Source: Saxidomus purpurata (Eukaryota; Mollusca; Bivalvia; Venerida; Veneridae). From it: 64,000 nucleotides of DNA. The notes under the pieces are model-generated. The model saw nothing but the letters and a program-made list of their open reading frames with translations, was not told the DNA's origin and searched no databases. A program made the position numbers and the translations under genes. Of the stretch, positions 12,935-25,923 are shown one piece after another (positions within the stretch are counted from its first letter, which is position 1; each line of letters opens with the position of its first letter). Location: contig JAFMSR010000003.1 of assembly GCA_022818135.1 (NCBI GenBank), positions 34,630,449-34,694,448 of the forward strand, given 5' to 3'.

Positions 12935-12975
12935 TGGTAAACACATCTATATTGAAGACTAGCAGTTGTGTTTTT

Positions 12976-14567
12976 ATCTCACCTGGCACAAAAAGTGCCA
13001 GAGTGAGCTATTACCGTCCAGCGTATGTGGTCTGCACACATTTTCCTTCAAGTGACATCTATGAACCACTAGGCCAATGTTGATGAAACTTGGTAGAGAT
13101 TTTCGTTGCATGAAGCCCTATCATAGTTGTTCAAATAATATGTGTTGGAGTAGTCTCCCTTGGCATGCAGCATTGTCATTAAGACAAGTTTCCTTCTGTG
13201 AAATCACAAGACCTAGAGCTTAGATATTTTGCATGTAGCATTGCCCCAATGGACTTGTACCAAGATTGTTCAAATCATGACCCCAGGGTCAAAATTGTCT
13301 TGGCTGGGGGTCACTTGAATTTTCATGGCTGATACAGGAAAAACTTAAAACATCTTCTCTAAAACCATAAGGCATAGAGCTTAGATATTTAGTATGTGGT
13401 ATTGCATAGTGGACCTCTACCTTGATTATACAAATGATGACCCCTTGGTCAAACTTTACCCAGTCCTGGGGGTCACTTGACTTTACATATGCTTATATAT
13501 GGAAAAACTAAAATCGTCTCTGACCCCACTAGGCCTAGAGCTTAGATATTATGCATGTAGCATTGCCTAGTGGACCTCTATCATAAAGATTGTTAAAATC
13601 ATGACCCATGGGTCAAAATTGACCCCTCCTGGAGGAGGGTCACTTGATTTCTCATTAGCTTATGTATGCAGAACTTCAAAACTCTTCTTGTCTAGAACTA
13701 TCAGGCCCACAGCTTAGATATTTGGAAAGTAGCATTATGTAGTACACTGGATATACTTAAATTCAGGACCCCTGCAGTAAAAACCTCTTCTGCTATTGGT
13801 AACCAGGTGAGCGATATAGGGCCATCTTGGCCTTTTTAGATTGATGATTGTCCGTCGTCCGTCAACATTTTGATTCAAATGACATCTCCTCTGAAACCAC
13901 TAGGCCAATGTTGATAAAACTGTTCCTTGCATGAAGCTCTAAAGAATTCCACTCCATGCTGAACTCTGGTTGCTATGGCAACAAATAGGAAAAACTTTAA
14001 AAATCTTCTTCTCTGAAACCACAAGGCATGTAGCAATGTCTAGTGCACTTCTACCAAGATTGTTCAAATTATGACCCCCGGGTCAAAATTGACCCCACAG
14101 GGGTGGTCACTTAGTTTTGCAAAGGCTTATATAGGAAAAACTTTAAAAATCTTCTTCTCTGAAACCACAAGGCCTAGAGCTTAGATATTTAGCATGTAGC
14201 ATTGTCTAGTGGACCTCTACCAAGATTGTTCAAATTATGACCCCCGGATCAAAATTGACCCCGCACGGGTGGTCACTTAGTTTTACATAGGCTTATATAG
14301 GAAAAACTTTAAAAATCTTCTTCTCTGAAACCACAGGGCATAGAGCTTAGATATTTGATTTGGCATGTAGCATTGCCTATTAGACCTCTTCAAAGTTTGT
14401 TCAAATTATGACCCTGGGGTCAAAATTGACCTTGCCCGGGGGGGGTTGGTCACATGTTTTACAAAGACGTATATAGGAAAACCTATTTGGTTTATAACAT
14501 TATCTAGTGATCTTCCCCCAGGCAAGTGGACTTGTACCAAGGTGAGTGATATATGGCCATCTTGTTG
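12976..14567 (+). repeat. Tandem-core repeat family 1, head-to-tail dimer
   Basis: The block begins with a hairpin (CTCACCTGGCAC, short loop, GTGCCAGAGTGAG). It runs through diverged units of about 165 bp with conserved blocks TTAGATATT, GCATGTAGCATTG and GGTCAAAATTGACC, and reaches the family end GGTGAGCGATATAGGGCCAT at about 13806. A second copy lacking the hairpin (starts GATGATTGTCCGTC at 13843) follows at once and ends near 14567. Noncoding. It lies between PSMG1 and ZMPSTE24. Confidence 0.8.
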
Positions 14568-16015
14568 TATTTATATCATACCTGTTTGTACTGCTTCCCT
14601 TGCTGTAAAGTCTAGAACGTAAGCTGCGATACCTACTGTAGTGACCATCCCATGATGCATTTGTCTTCGATTATCCTCCATTACATTCCTTACATGTAGG
14701 AGCTACTTGGGGTAACTGGAGTAAACACTTCTAAAACTGACATGTCAAATAAGACAAACAGCACATGCGCATATTCTTCAATCTACTTCACCCTTGTTAA
14801 CTTCAGTTGCTCATGGCTAAGATAGGGTTAAAGATAGTGGTCTAGATTGTAAATTGCACTTGTGTTCTTGGACAAATTATTTTTAATTCGACATGGAAAT
14901 TCACGAGGAAATCTAAAAGATCAACTTTGTCAAACTTAAGCTTTATTATGTGTATAAAATGATACCAATTGGCAAAGACAACTCGATACCTACTCATCAT
15001 TGGCTTAAAAAGGTTGAATTATGCCACTGGGCATCAATCAGTACTGCATCCAAGTAATGTGAATAGCTTTTCCGAAAACTGTTTTGTGGGGTCTTTGGTA
15101 ATTGCATCATCACATGAAATCTTAGTTATCAAGATGCTAGTGACAAACTGCCTTGAATATTCCCCTCTGGTTTACAGTAAATTGGACTGTAAATGCATTG
15201 TTAATCAAAACATTTAATCAAACCATTCAAGAGGTACCAGTGGCAAAAATTCACGATTGGGTCAGTTTGGCTGACATAAGTAATATAGTATCGATTCAAA
15301 GCAAGAACTAGTGCTTTAAAAACTTGTGGTGGATATTATGTCGAAACAAGAGCTGTCCCTCACAAGTGACGAATGCCCCCGAAAGAGGTGTCTCAGTCTT
15401 TGTCCTCTCCATGTGCTCAATAATTGTGGTATGTAATTTTAAAATCCATGCGACACATCGGCTTGATGTGCTAGACATTTGTGCCAAGTTATTTTTTAAA
15501 TCAATCAATGCATGACAAAGTTATAGTCCGGACAAAATGTGTGCATATATACAGGATTCCATTACCTTCAAACTCTTAAGTGTGACCTTGACGTTTGAAG
15601 TAGGGACGTGGGTCTTGCACGTGACACATTGTCTTGATGTGCTAGATAATTGTGCTAAGTTATTTTAAAATCCTTCAATGCATGACAGAGTTACAGTCTG
15701 GACACGATTTTTGTAAAAGGGGACGCACAGACGGACGGTGCGATATGATCTGTAAAAGCTATTAATTTTGGAGAGTAGACAGTGTTAATTTAGGAAAATT
15801 TCAGCAGTTGAAGCACTTTTGCCTAGGATAATATAGAAAATTATAAAACACAACCAAAATATTAGTCCTATTGTCACCAGATTAAGCAATGATCCAATAA
15901 AAACAATTTGAGAGCAAATCACTTATAAGTGGAAGCCACTAACCTGCTGTAGGTGATCTGATAATAGGTTCTGTCTCTACAGACATATAAAAAAGTAAAA
16001 TTGTCACTCACACAT
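14568..16015. other. Intergenic region with a degraded family-3 tandem repeat (15346-15760)
   Basis: At 15346 the sequence ACAAGAGCTGTCCCTCACAA opens a repeat with two diverged units spaced about 170 bp apart (CTTGATGTGCTAGA at 15462 and again at 15632; both followed by AATGCATGACA). No gene was recognised elsewhere in this stretch. Confidence 0.5.
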
Positions 16016-16129
16016 TTTATTATATATTATTGTACATCAGCAAAATATTGAAGACAACAGCAGACAACAATTGTTACAGTGAATTCTTTCTCAGTAAATG
16101 AAGCACATTTTAAGGCATAAACATTTATT
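16016..16129 (-). terminator. Candidate polyadenylation signals of ZMPSTE24
   Basis: Minus-strand AATAAA occurs at 16129-16124 and 16021-16016, about 420 and 530 nt beyond the stop codon. Which one is used cannot be told from sequence alone. Confidence 0.35.
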
Positions 16130-16548
16130 TCTACTACTATTACATGCCCAACATTAAATACAGCTATCTTGAAGCAGATAAAAAAAATCCTAAGTACCCA
16201 CATCTCACCAGAAGATACATGTATATAATATTCCAACTTGCTCAATTTAGTTAGAGAAAGATCACTGCAGGATTGTGAAGACAAAGCCAGCAAAATCCCT
16301 GCTTTGAGATTATACCTGTCTAGTAGATCCACTACAGACATGCAAGTGTAGATTTTACAAATTATGCAAGAACACTTTGATTTAAGGACTCACCTTCACC
16401 TTTATAAATTACAACTCTAAACCAAAATTCCAACACGATTTTGCAGCAAAATGCAGTTTACATTAAATCATACACATAACCAAATATGAAAGTTTAATGT
16501 GCACCGAGAAGTGTTAAATAAACCAGATATAAAAAGAAGCCACCACTG

Positions 16549-19500
16549 TTACTCTGCTTTTTCTAGAGCCTTAATTCTCTCCAGCAGTGGTGGATGTGAG
16601 AAATGCCAGGTTGAATACAGCCAGTCATTCACTGGAAATCCTAGATTGTCTTTGTTTAGTTTGATAAGGGCCATCTTCAGGGGCTCTGTATATCTGAGCT
16701 TCTTTGCAAAACTGTCCGCTTGGAATTCAAACTTCCTTGACAAGAATGTTACACAGAAAGAAAGTACCTGGAAAAGAATGCAAAAATTGTTCGTCAAATC
16801 TTCGATTTTAATAGAATTACTGTCAGGGGTACACACAAAATACATGCAAGCCATAAAAGGATATTTCCTCGGCTTTGGCCTTATGTGTGAAGATGCAAAT
16901 ATTTTAAACTAGAACTATCACTGAATGTGATGAATACCTAGTAACACCACACTGACTCCGTATATAAAATTTAAGTAACATTTGATATTGGTGCTCCCTG
17001 CTGTTTGAGTAATAAAAGTGATCTGTAACATGGACCATGCACAACTAGACATGGTACTTATCATTTCTGTGAAATATCATTATATTCATTAAATTCCGAC
17101 CAGGGGTGTTGGAGACAAGTATACAAGATTTAACTATCTCGAGTCTGTGTGACCTTGACCTTTGACCTAGAGTAGTGATCCGAAACAGACCATGCACAAC
17201 TAGGCATGGTACTCATTATTTCTGTGAGTTAAAATATATTGTTAAATTCTGACCAGCGGATTTGGAGATAAAGAGTTTACAAGACTGCATTTACAGGCAG
17301 TCAAGCTGAATCCAGTATACCCCCTGTACAAGTAATAGGATTTGTATAAAAATTTGTTTAACATTTCAGTATATACATATTTGACTTCGAGCGAAACATT
17401 TCTCTCCTGGTGTTTAGGATCTAACAGATGAAAACTATGATGTGAGACATTGAGTTCTTGTAGTTGAACCTATCAGTGTTGAATGTATCTCATATTGTAA
17501 GTAACTAACTAATGAAATATGCCTCTCTCCTAATACATTTCAAACATTACTTTTACTCTCTTACGTAATGGAATCCTTTCATGCCTTGCAAAGGGTGGAA
17601 AAAAATCATAACTTTTTTACAATACAAAAAATATATTACCTCGTTATATGGGGAGAAGACATACTGGAAAATGATGATAAGGCCTATGAGTGTAGGTCGA
17701 ACATTGAATCCAAATGCTGAATATAATACTTGCTGATCAATTAGAAATGCAAAGGCAGCAAAACACAGGAATGAATTCACCTGAAATACAACAATTAAAA
17801 TATGTTTCAACTTTTACTCCCAATCAAGATAAATATTTTCACAGTCTCTATATAATCAGTAATCAAAGTTCATGCATAAAAATTGTAAAATATTTACACC
17901 TGATTAAAAGCTTGCACCTTTACATTTGAACTCCTGGTTAAACTTCAAGTCTGCAAACTGCCTTAAACTCTTGCACATTCTCACCCTGTAACACTCGGGA
18001 CACTCTAACATTGCCAAATTTTTAAGTTTCAAGGTCATTATCATCAAAATTTTTAGTTTGAACAGCATATATTTCATCATTTTAAAACTTCAGATAAGTG
18101 AGTGTTTGTATTTTGTTAACTGTTCTGCATAAATTCCTGGGCACAATGATGTAATGGCAAAGTACAGACCATCTTGTACTGGTTTACAGTACAGAATCCC
18201 AACTGTGAATAATTTGACTGCTATTTCCTAATACAATGTACATTCTTTTAAACGCAAGTACTAGTCAGAACTGAAACCTTTTTACAAACCTGTGAGATGA
18301 GTAGATTCTTGATGATGTGTCCTAGTTTCCAATGCCCTAGCTCATGAGAGAGAACTGCTAGTATCTCTTCATTGTTACAGCCTTGTTTCTTGTGTTCCTT
18401 GGGTTTATCTTCCTGTGTTTCAGCTTCATCTCCACTTCCTTCTGGTGTTTTTTCATCTTGGGACTCTTCACCAGTCTTTTCCTCCTTAGCATCCTGTTTA
18501 GAAGCGTCATCTTCAGACTTTTCTTTTTTCCCCTTCCTGAAACAACCTATCCAAGTGACACTCAACATATCCTAATTTGCTATTATATTGGTCAAATTTC
18601 AGTTCAAAGTTGACAATGTTATATGACCTATTAGCAAGAAGCCTTAGGGAGGTGATACATATCTGGGAAACATAACAAATTTATGTTTTATCTGTTATTA
18701 AATACATGTTCCGAAGATGATTCCATTAATGAAAGAATTCATGTCTATATTCCTATCCAAGTCACATGCCTATATTCCTATGCAAGTTGATAGTCAATGT
18801 AGATCTTATTTAACAAATGCAAAAACTTCATTAAGGCCTACAGCTTGTTATTTATTTGGTATGAAATTTCCATTATGAAATTTATATGACTTGACCTAAC
18901 ACAGGTCCTAGTGTTTAAATCTAACTACAAATTTCTGTCTTAATAATAAATGTAATAACTGTCTTTTACAATCAAATATTTTACATTTCAAGAAAAAGGA
19001 TAGTTGTTTTACCTTTTTGTCTTTATTTAGTGGTGAGTAATCCTCTAGCAGTGTGTCAAACAGAACAATCCTTTTATTTTTGAAAAATCCGTAGAAATAT
19101 GCGTTGCTGTGGGAAGATCGTTTTGAACCTGTAATAAATGAATCATCCCATGGTTCAAGTTTGAAGGCATATGCTTTTTCAAGTAACTTCAAAATAACAC
19201 TAAAGTATTCATAAAAGACAAACTGAATGCCACAAAGAAAGAAGACTGCATGGTTTTCTGTTATGATGTAAAGCCTGTTTCATTTAATATTTAAATTATG
19301 AACAGTCAAGCAGTTGACCTAACCATTGTAACTTAGCATCAATAGTATCAATAGCAGAAACTGCCAACTTTCACCAACATATAAAAGCGACATGGTTGGT
19401 AGCAGGGCTCTAACCAATGAACCTTAATCAATGAAAGGTTACAGGGATTTCAACTCTAAAATCTGGGTGCCTCTATAGTTTAGTGGTTAGGGCGTTCACC

Positions 19501-22500
19501 TCTGGAACGGGGGATCCCTGGTTCGAATCCCAGCCCAAGCACAAGGTGTGTCTTTGGGCCAAGACACTGATGCCACATGTGCCTCAGTACACCCAGCTGT
19601 AAATGGGTAGCAGTGATGAAAAACTCGCTGCCTCTCTCTTGCAGGCGTGGTTACATCTAGAACAAGTGTTTGAGAGCTATTCAATAAGCTACGGAGCTTT
19701 CTTCATAATCAAACTAAAATAAATTTGTATAAACTAAACACTCAACCATAGAGGCGTTACAAAGTTGTTTTCACCTTGCAATTACCTCATAATACTTAAA
19801 ATTACATGGGCTCGAGTTTGTTATAACAAGTTTTACTTTGATGTACATCAGATACATCTGCATGTCATTTGAAATCTACTGAATAATGTGAATACAATGG
19901 ATGTTTTCGTTGAACCAACCATTGTTCCTTGATTAGGAACGCTTTCTTAGTTATGCTTTAACTCTATAAAGAAATCAGAAAGTGGGAAGACTCCAGACAT
20001 AGAAAAGAAAAAAGATTTCAGTAAGACTTTTACAAAGTATATCATCTTTAATGTAAATAAGCATCAGACAATGTAAATGTGCATGATTAAACAGAGTTCA
20101 ACTACATTTACTATTGTGGGTGTTTTGTAAGTCAAATAAGGGCCACAATTTGAACTAAATTCATACAAGAGTTATCTAACTTGACAGTCTGACACCCCTT
20201 GAGACTTTAATGAAGTTTCAAATCAATCCCTTAAGTGGTAACTAAAATACATGTATGTGTATCATAGTACCTTACATGCAAAACTTTAACCAAAAGCTCC
20301 CAAGTTCAACAAGTGCCATAAATTGCAAGGTATTCAGTCAAGACTAATCTTACTTGTTTGTTGGAGTCCCGTTAACATTCTAAAGATGTTTCAAATAAAT
20401 TTCAGCGATGTTAACTTAGGTATATGCCTGATAGTAGCTTACACTTTAACCAAATTCAGCTTGCATGCAAAACTTTAACCAATGCTGCAACGCCAACACC
20501 GATGCACAAGTGACTGTAATAGCTCTACATATTCTTCAAACCATCAAGCTAAAAATGATGCAATACAGTACTTTGATCAACACTTGTGCCCATGCTGATT
20601 TAATACAACTTCGGTCTGACATTTAAATAAATGGTCCTGTTTACAACAAACCATACATACCTTCCACGACATACAGTTTGGTTAATGGAAACTCGATGCT
20701 TTTAGCCAGCTCTTCAATATTGGTCCTCAGTTCTCCCTCAGGTAAAGGTGTAAACGTGTCAAACAATGGAGCAATATAGTCAGCATAGATGGTGATCATC
20801 AACTGAACAGAAATGCTTCATACATTTACTTATACCATTATATGACTATTTTATGAATATCTTAATAATTGAAGTTGTTTCTTGAAAATCTATAGCTTCC
20901 TTTTGAAATCCCATTCTTTACATGTATAAATTTCTTTTCATCACAACTAACTGTAGAAAATTCTTGTTTTGGCAATCAGCTGAGAAAGAGCCATAATTTG
21001 CATATTGCACTTAATGGTGTTCACATGTTATGTATGTACTTTAGAATTTTATCATTGGTACCAAAGGTTACTTATTTCAGATTTTGAGGGATATTGAAAG
21101 ACACAGAATTTGTCTCAGTTCCAGAGACACACCCTGGTTCTTTTACATGCCCAGTGTATAGCACCAATACATGGGACGTTGGTAGGTATCATCCAACAGA
21201 CAATGGTCTACATTGTACAATACTTTGACACTCATAATTATGATAAAAAGTTGCCTTGATAATGAGTCTTATACTTATATCTATAAGCTATGAAATAACA
21301 GGTTACAGATTTATTTTAAATCATTCTTCAAATTCAATCTATTTCAAAGTCAGTGTTTTTTTTTTATGACATAACATAGTACAGAAAACAGTTGTCAATT
21401 ACATCACAGTTTTTTAACAAGCAGTGCAAGCATGTCACTTACCAGGGAAACAACAAGCAGTACAAGCATGTCACTTACCAGGGAAACAACAAGCAGTACA
21501 AGCATGTCACTTACCAGGGAAACAACAAGTAAGAAGAGCCACACATAGATAAAGAAGTAGTCACCACCAATCTTAATAATGTAGATCAACAAGGCCACTA
21601 TTGGTATAGCTATCGCCATGGAGACGAAGAACTTCTTAATCTGGTCCTTCACAAAGAATCCAGGAGTCTGAAATGATATTAATGGGTAGTGTGTCTTGCA
21701 CTGACATTTTGCTTTCAGTCGCACCTACTACAATGGTTAAAATGGTTGTTTTCTGTGCTCTGAAGTATCCTTTCCTATGTCAATACTACTGCTTCCTGAA
21801 AGGTAAACACTGACAAAAATGTAATTTGACTCCAATTGGCACATTAAGATTAAATACTGCAGTCACTGGAACCAGGTTCTATCCAACAACAGTGGCAGGC
21901 AAGATATTCTCATTCAGAAATTGCAATAACAACCCAAGATTTAAAATAAATCTCCTTTAATGTAGAAACAGCCACTTTTAAAAGTCACCCTGATCCTCTG
22001 AAATATGATCCCCCTGCCATTCCTGCACCACATCCTTCTACTTGCATCCTATGGGTATGTCTCTGTAAAGCTTATACCAAACAGCGATAATCTTTAAGAA
22101 TAACTAATGCATGATAGTTGACTGAACAAGAGCTGTCAGTAGGACAGCAGACATATACACCCGAAGGATATGCTATTAAGTAGTGTGGGTCCTTGCTGCC
22201 ATCAGAATATATCGGGTATAAGACAAGAGCTGTCAGTAGGACAGCGTGCTCGACTTTTTTAGTGCTTGCCAATAAAACAAAACTTTGACAGTTAAGGGCA
22301 CACAAGACTTTAACTAGGAATTTCTAAGTACAAATCGAAACTTTTCACAGAGTTATCTTCTTTTGCTTACAGATAGGTCTTACGATGGTACATAAGTACT
22401 CCAACTTTCAAAGTAATATCTCAAATGGTTAAGTTAACAAGTGGACAAGAATGAAAATTTTAACTGAGTTTCTAAGTCAAAAAGGGCCATAATTCAAATA

Positions 22501-25500
22501 AAATTCTTGACGAATAACCTTCTCCTCGCCCATGTTTGGGAATCATGATGGTTAACAAGTATTCCAACTTTCAAATTAAATATCTCAAACAGTTCAGTCA
22601 AAAGGGGACTGGTACTGGAAAAACTTAACCAAGATTCTAAGTCGATAAAAGGCCTTAATTTTTAAAACAAATCCCTGACAGGGTTACCTTCTCTTGCATA
22701 CAAATGGGGGTAATGATGTGAAATAGCATTAAAAGTTTCAAAGCAATATCTCAAAGGGTTAAGGCAATAAGTGGATTTTACCCATATTCAATGTATTTTC
22801 TAAGAAAAGGGGCATAATTTGTCAAAAACCTTGACAGAGTTATGTCCTCTTGTCTGTTGATGAAGGTCGTGATGGTAAACAAGTATGGTTAGTTTCAAGT
22901 TTCAAAGCAATACCTCCAATGGTTTTGAAATAAAGTGAGGTGGTACGAAAAACTTAACCAAGCTCAATACCTTTCTAAGTAAAAAAAAACCCATATTTCT
23001 GTCAAAAACCTTGACAGAGTTATGTACTCTTGCCTGTAGATGGAGGTTATGATGGTAAACAGTATGGTGTTTCAAAGCCATACCTTTAATACTTCTGAAA
23101 GAAAGTGGGGTGGTACCAAAGGTCAGCCCAACGCCGACGCCGGGCGAGTAGGATAGCTCCCCTTTTCATAGAAAAGTCGAGCTAAAAACTTGATAATAAT
23201 TTATGGTTGGGGGGTGGGCACCCTTCTTTCCCCATGCACAAGGTTCATCTAGTGACCATGGCATGGCAATTTTGCATTCAATTTTCAAAGAGCCATAACT
23301 CCAGGGGCATCAACTCTATATAGTAACAAACATTCCCACAAACTTTATTGAAATTGCATTACCAATGTGGCAGATATAGCTCCGGACAGAAATTACAAAC
23401 GGACAGACAGACAAAATGACCAATGCCATAATAAAATACGTCCCTTGGGGCACATAAAGAGAACAACAGTGCTAATAAATATGTCTAAACTTAAAGGTTG
23501 AATGACAACATGTTATTTTCAATACAGTGATACCTGCTTGTTGAAGCCATGCCTTTGTTCAATAACAAATGTACTGTAGACAGTAAATGGCAAGCTCGTT
23601 ATAGTTGAGAAACACATCGAAAACACAAGGAATACAACTGACTGAAGTATCTGAAAATAAATGAAAATGATGCTTGACAGGTACAATATACCTTACATAA
23701 CAATGTATCATTTTAGACTTACATGTTCTAGTATAGATAATAGATTGCAGTAGTTGCCAAGGTCAGGCCTATCACTCAAAAACTGTGCATGTAACCAGGC
23801 TGTCATGATTAATCTGGTAAGATAAAAAATCATGTAAGGGTATGTTTTTTTTTCTAAAAACAGCTGCCTCATGCGGAGTTTTAGACCTTATGTTTTCTGT
23901 AAACTATTCATAAACAGGATTTCATTGTAGTGTTAAAAAACTAATTTGAAATTAATGATATTTCAAATGCTTTTTTATGAATCCTGTTTACTAATTGTTA
24001 CATGCATGTTATACTGCAGCAGCTGCATTGAAATAAACTCCTCAAACTTTGTTAGACTTGGGTGTGTTGTCCACTTTTAATTGTGGAGAAGAAAAAAAAA
24101 ATCTCAATGCATTTTATGTGAAGCAGCTGGTTACAACTTTAGTCCTACCACAGCCTACTAATTGACAACTGTCATACATGAAAGAAAGCAACACTAATGG
24201 GGCTTGAAATCAAAGTCCTTTATGCAACTCTGGTGAAACACATATTTTGTGCAACATACCTTAACAACTCAGTCAATATCATGTGTACCCTAAATCATTT
24301 AAACAGAAGTAACATATGTACTTATATATACTTCTCACAAGTCTAAATGAGTCTATAACTTATGATGAACAAACAACTTTCTGGCATATTATGTCTAAAA
24401 GCAAAGCAACTAACCTCATAACTCGAGTCATATCCTTGGTCAGCCATGACACTGCCGGACACCCTCCACAGAAAAGGAATACCTCCATACACTAATATCA
24501 ACTGAAATGACAAATAGCAGAAACAAAAGTTTTTAAAAAAAATGCACATTTGTGATCTTTTTCAACTTTTATTAGTACCTTTTATTAGTACCTTGTTTAC
24601 GTCTCTGCCACTACTGGAGACCCTCAGTAAATGAAAAGGAATGGACCTAATCCGGTATATTTGAGCTTCCATAAAGGTCATCTTCTGACCAGTATCAACT
24701 AACCTATGACATTTGTTGTACTTTCGTCTGCTACTGAAGTCAGAATTATTCTTACTGTCAAACTCTAAACTTGGCATGTGTCCTACTAGTCTAGTATCAA
24801 ACAATGATCATCTACAGACCACAAGCAACCTTACCATGAAAGACCTCTTTTATCAATTATGCACATTTATTACCTTTGACCTACTGACCTCAAAATCTGT
24901 ATTGGCCATAAGTAGTTTACCCAAAGGCTGGCAAGGCTGAGGATCAATCTAAAGGGCTGACAGCCAAGCGCCCTAGCTAAGAGCCTTAATCAAAATGCCC
25001 AGCACAGCTGTGCAACTCATAACAGAACTGTATGTTTACATATATGCCAATAACTTTATGACTAATTGTAGGATTTCATTGATTGTGAACTGTGGCAGGT
25101 CAACAAAATTATACCTTATACATGTACAATGTATTATGGTGAAATTCAGTTTTTTTTCTTAATTTGACTTAAACATGTTATTAAACTGAACTCTTTCAAT
25201 CATAGAAAAGTTTCTGTTATTGTTTATTTTGAAGTACTGCTCAGTTACAATGAATGCACGACTATTTATACTCACAGAATGTTCTATTTCTCCCCACACA
25301 CCAACCCAGAATCCAAAGTTGCTCTTGTCCAGGTTATATACTCTTGCTTTCTCATATGTCTCCTGATCCATTACACTTTCCAACTTCTCTGGCAATTTTG
25401 TTACTGTTCTATATAACTCTCTCTGAAATATCAGGTTTTTGTCATCGATTTGCAAGGTTTACACAACATTCTTTTGCTTCTGATTTTGATAATATGTAAG

Positions 25501-25923
25501 TTTAATCCTGTGCCATATGGGATGGCATGGTCATGCTTCAGAAGGTATTTTAATATTTGCAACCTTCAAGTTGAGCATATTTCTTACATGTATTACTGTG
25601 AAAAATTATCTTTGGGCTTCATAGACGGCTGGTCACTTGCCGAGGAATATTCTATGCAGCTTCACCAATTTTCTCTTAGATTGAGTGTGTCTTAAACCCA
25701 AGTTTACCAACATAATAATTATCATCACAATTTTTCAAATACTACAGCTGCTGTACAAGCCAGATTTTTGTACATTTGAAAATTTTCTTTATCTTTATCT
25801 ATAACATACAATTGAAAATGTTCACTATAAGACATTTACCTGTCTGTATGAGAGATAGGACTCCCATAGGTATACAAGCCACATAAACACAAACACAGCA
25901 TAGAATATGGTTTCTGGATCCAT
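16549..25923 (-). CDS. ZMPSTE24: CAAX prenyl protease 1 (Ste24-type zinc metalloprotease)
   Basis: Ten coding exons on the minus strand: 25923-25840, 25422-25276, 24501-24415, 23650-23534, 21667-21515, 20802-20661, 19128-19013, 18532-18290, 17780-17640 and 16767-16549 (TAA). They sum to 1449 nt, 482 aa (human 475), with GT-AG junctions and consistent phases. The protein starts [13 protein letters not shown], a membrane segment. Exon 5 has [12 protein letters not shown]; exon 7 [20 protein letters not shown]; exon 8 the zinc site HELGH (residues 345-349); exon 10 FEFQAD, whose Glu (424) is the expected third ligand. Family role: an ER and inner nuclear membrane protease that trims farnesylated CAAX proteins, including prelamin A. 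The exon 8 acceptor is slightly uncertain: AAG before GGG fits best, while a more upstream AG would add residues. Exon 8 also carries a lineage-specific Glu/Lys/Asp-rich stretch before the zinc site. Exon 5 has a triplicated donor site (see 21421-21528). Confidence 0.95.
16908..17300 (+). repeat. Tandem-core repeat family 4
   Basis: Starts ACTAGAACTATCACTGAATG with a short stem ATCAC/GTGAT. Two diverged units follow about 156 bp apart, each with GACCATGCACAACTAG and ATTTCTGTGA. The copy has no clear 3' end. It lies in ZMPSTE24 intron 9. Confidence 0.6.
19467..19737 (+). mobile_element. tRNA-derived SINE, family B, plus copy
   Basis: The head has an A-box-like TAGTTTAGTGGTTAGGGCG and a perfect B box GGTTCGAATCC, spaced as in a tRNA. 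A 3' body about 190 bp long contains CACATGTGCCTCAGTACACC and ends AAATTTGTATAAACTA. The same head, body and end recur on the minus strand at 47279-47555. It lies in ZMPSTE24 intron 6. Confidence 0.8.
19738..20660. other. ZMPSTE24 intron 6 remainder
   Basis: Contains faint, diverged phrases of the family-2 type (GAGTTATCTAAC, CATGCAAAACTTTAACC twice). No gene seen. Confidence 0.4.
21421..21528 (-). repeat. Triplicated exon 5 splice donor of ZMPSTE24 (3 x 36 bp)
   Basis: Three direct copies of 36 bp (21421-21456, 21457-21492, 21493-21528), differing at one base. Each contains, on the minus strand, the last exon codons for VVSL followed by GTAAGTGACATG. Thus three identical donors exist, ending the exon at 21515, 21479 or 21443. 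Using the first gives VVSL joined to LMITIYADY of exon 6, matching the conserved protein with no insertion. The second and third would add 12 or 24 hydrophobic residues in frame. Confidence 0.97.
22223..23187 (+). repeat. Tandem-core repeat family 2
   Basis: The 5' end ACAAGAGCTGTCAGTAGGAC forms a hairpin (GCTGTC/GGACAGC) and is followed by GTGCTCGACTTTTT. The core holds about five diverged units averaging 168 bp, marked by GACAGAGTTAT, TTTCAAAG and ATCTCAAA. The 3' end AAAAGTCGAGCTAAAA is the reverse complement of the GCTCGACTTTT at the start. A second, truncated 5' end of the same type lies just upstream at 22126. Noncoding, in ZMPSTE24 intron 4. Confidence 0.75.

Noticed and set aside
21404..21514. 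Extension of ZMPSTE24 exon 5 to the stop at 21404 as a short isoform
   Set aside because: The open extension is the repeated donor unit itself; conserved sequence resumes in exon 6 after splicing. Kept only as the alternative-donor finding.
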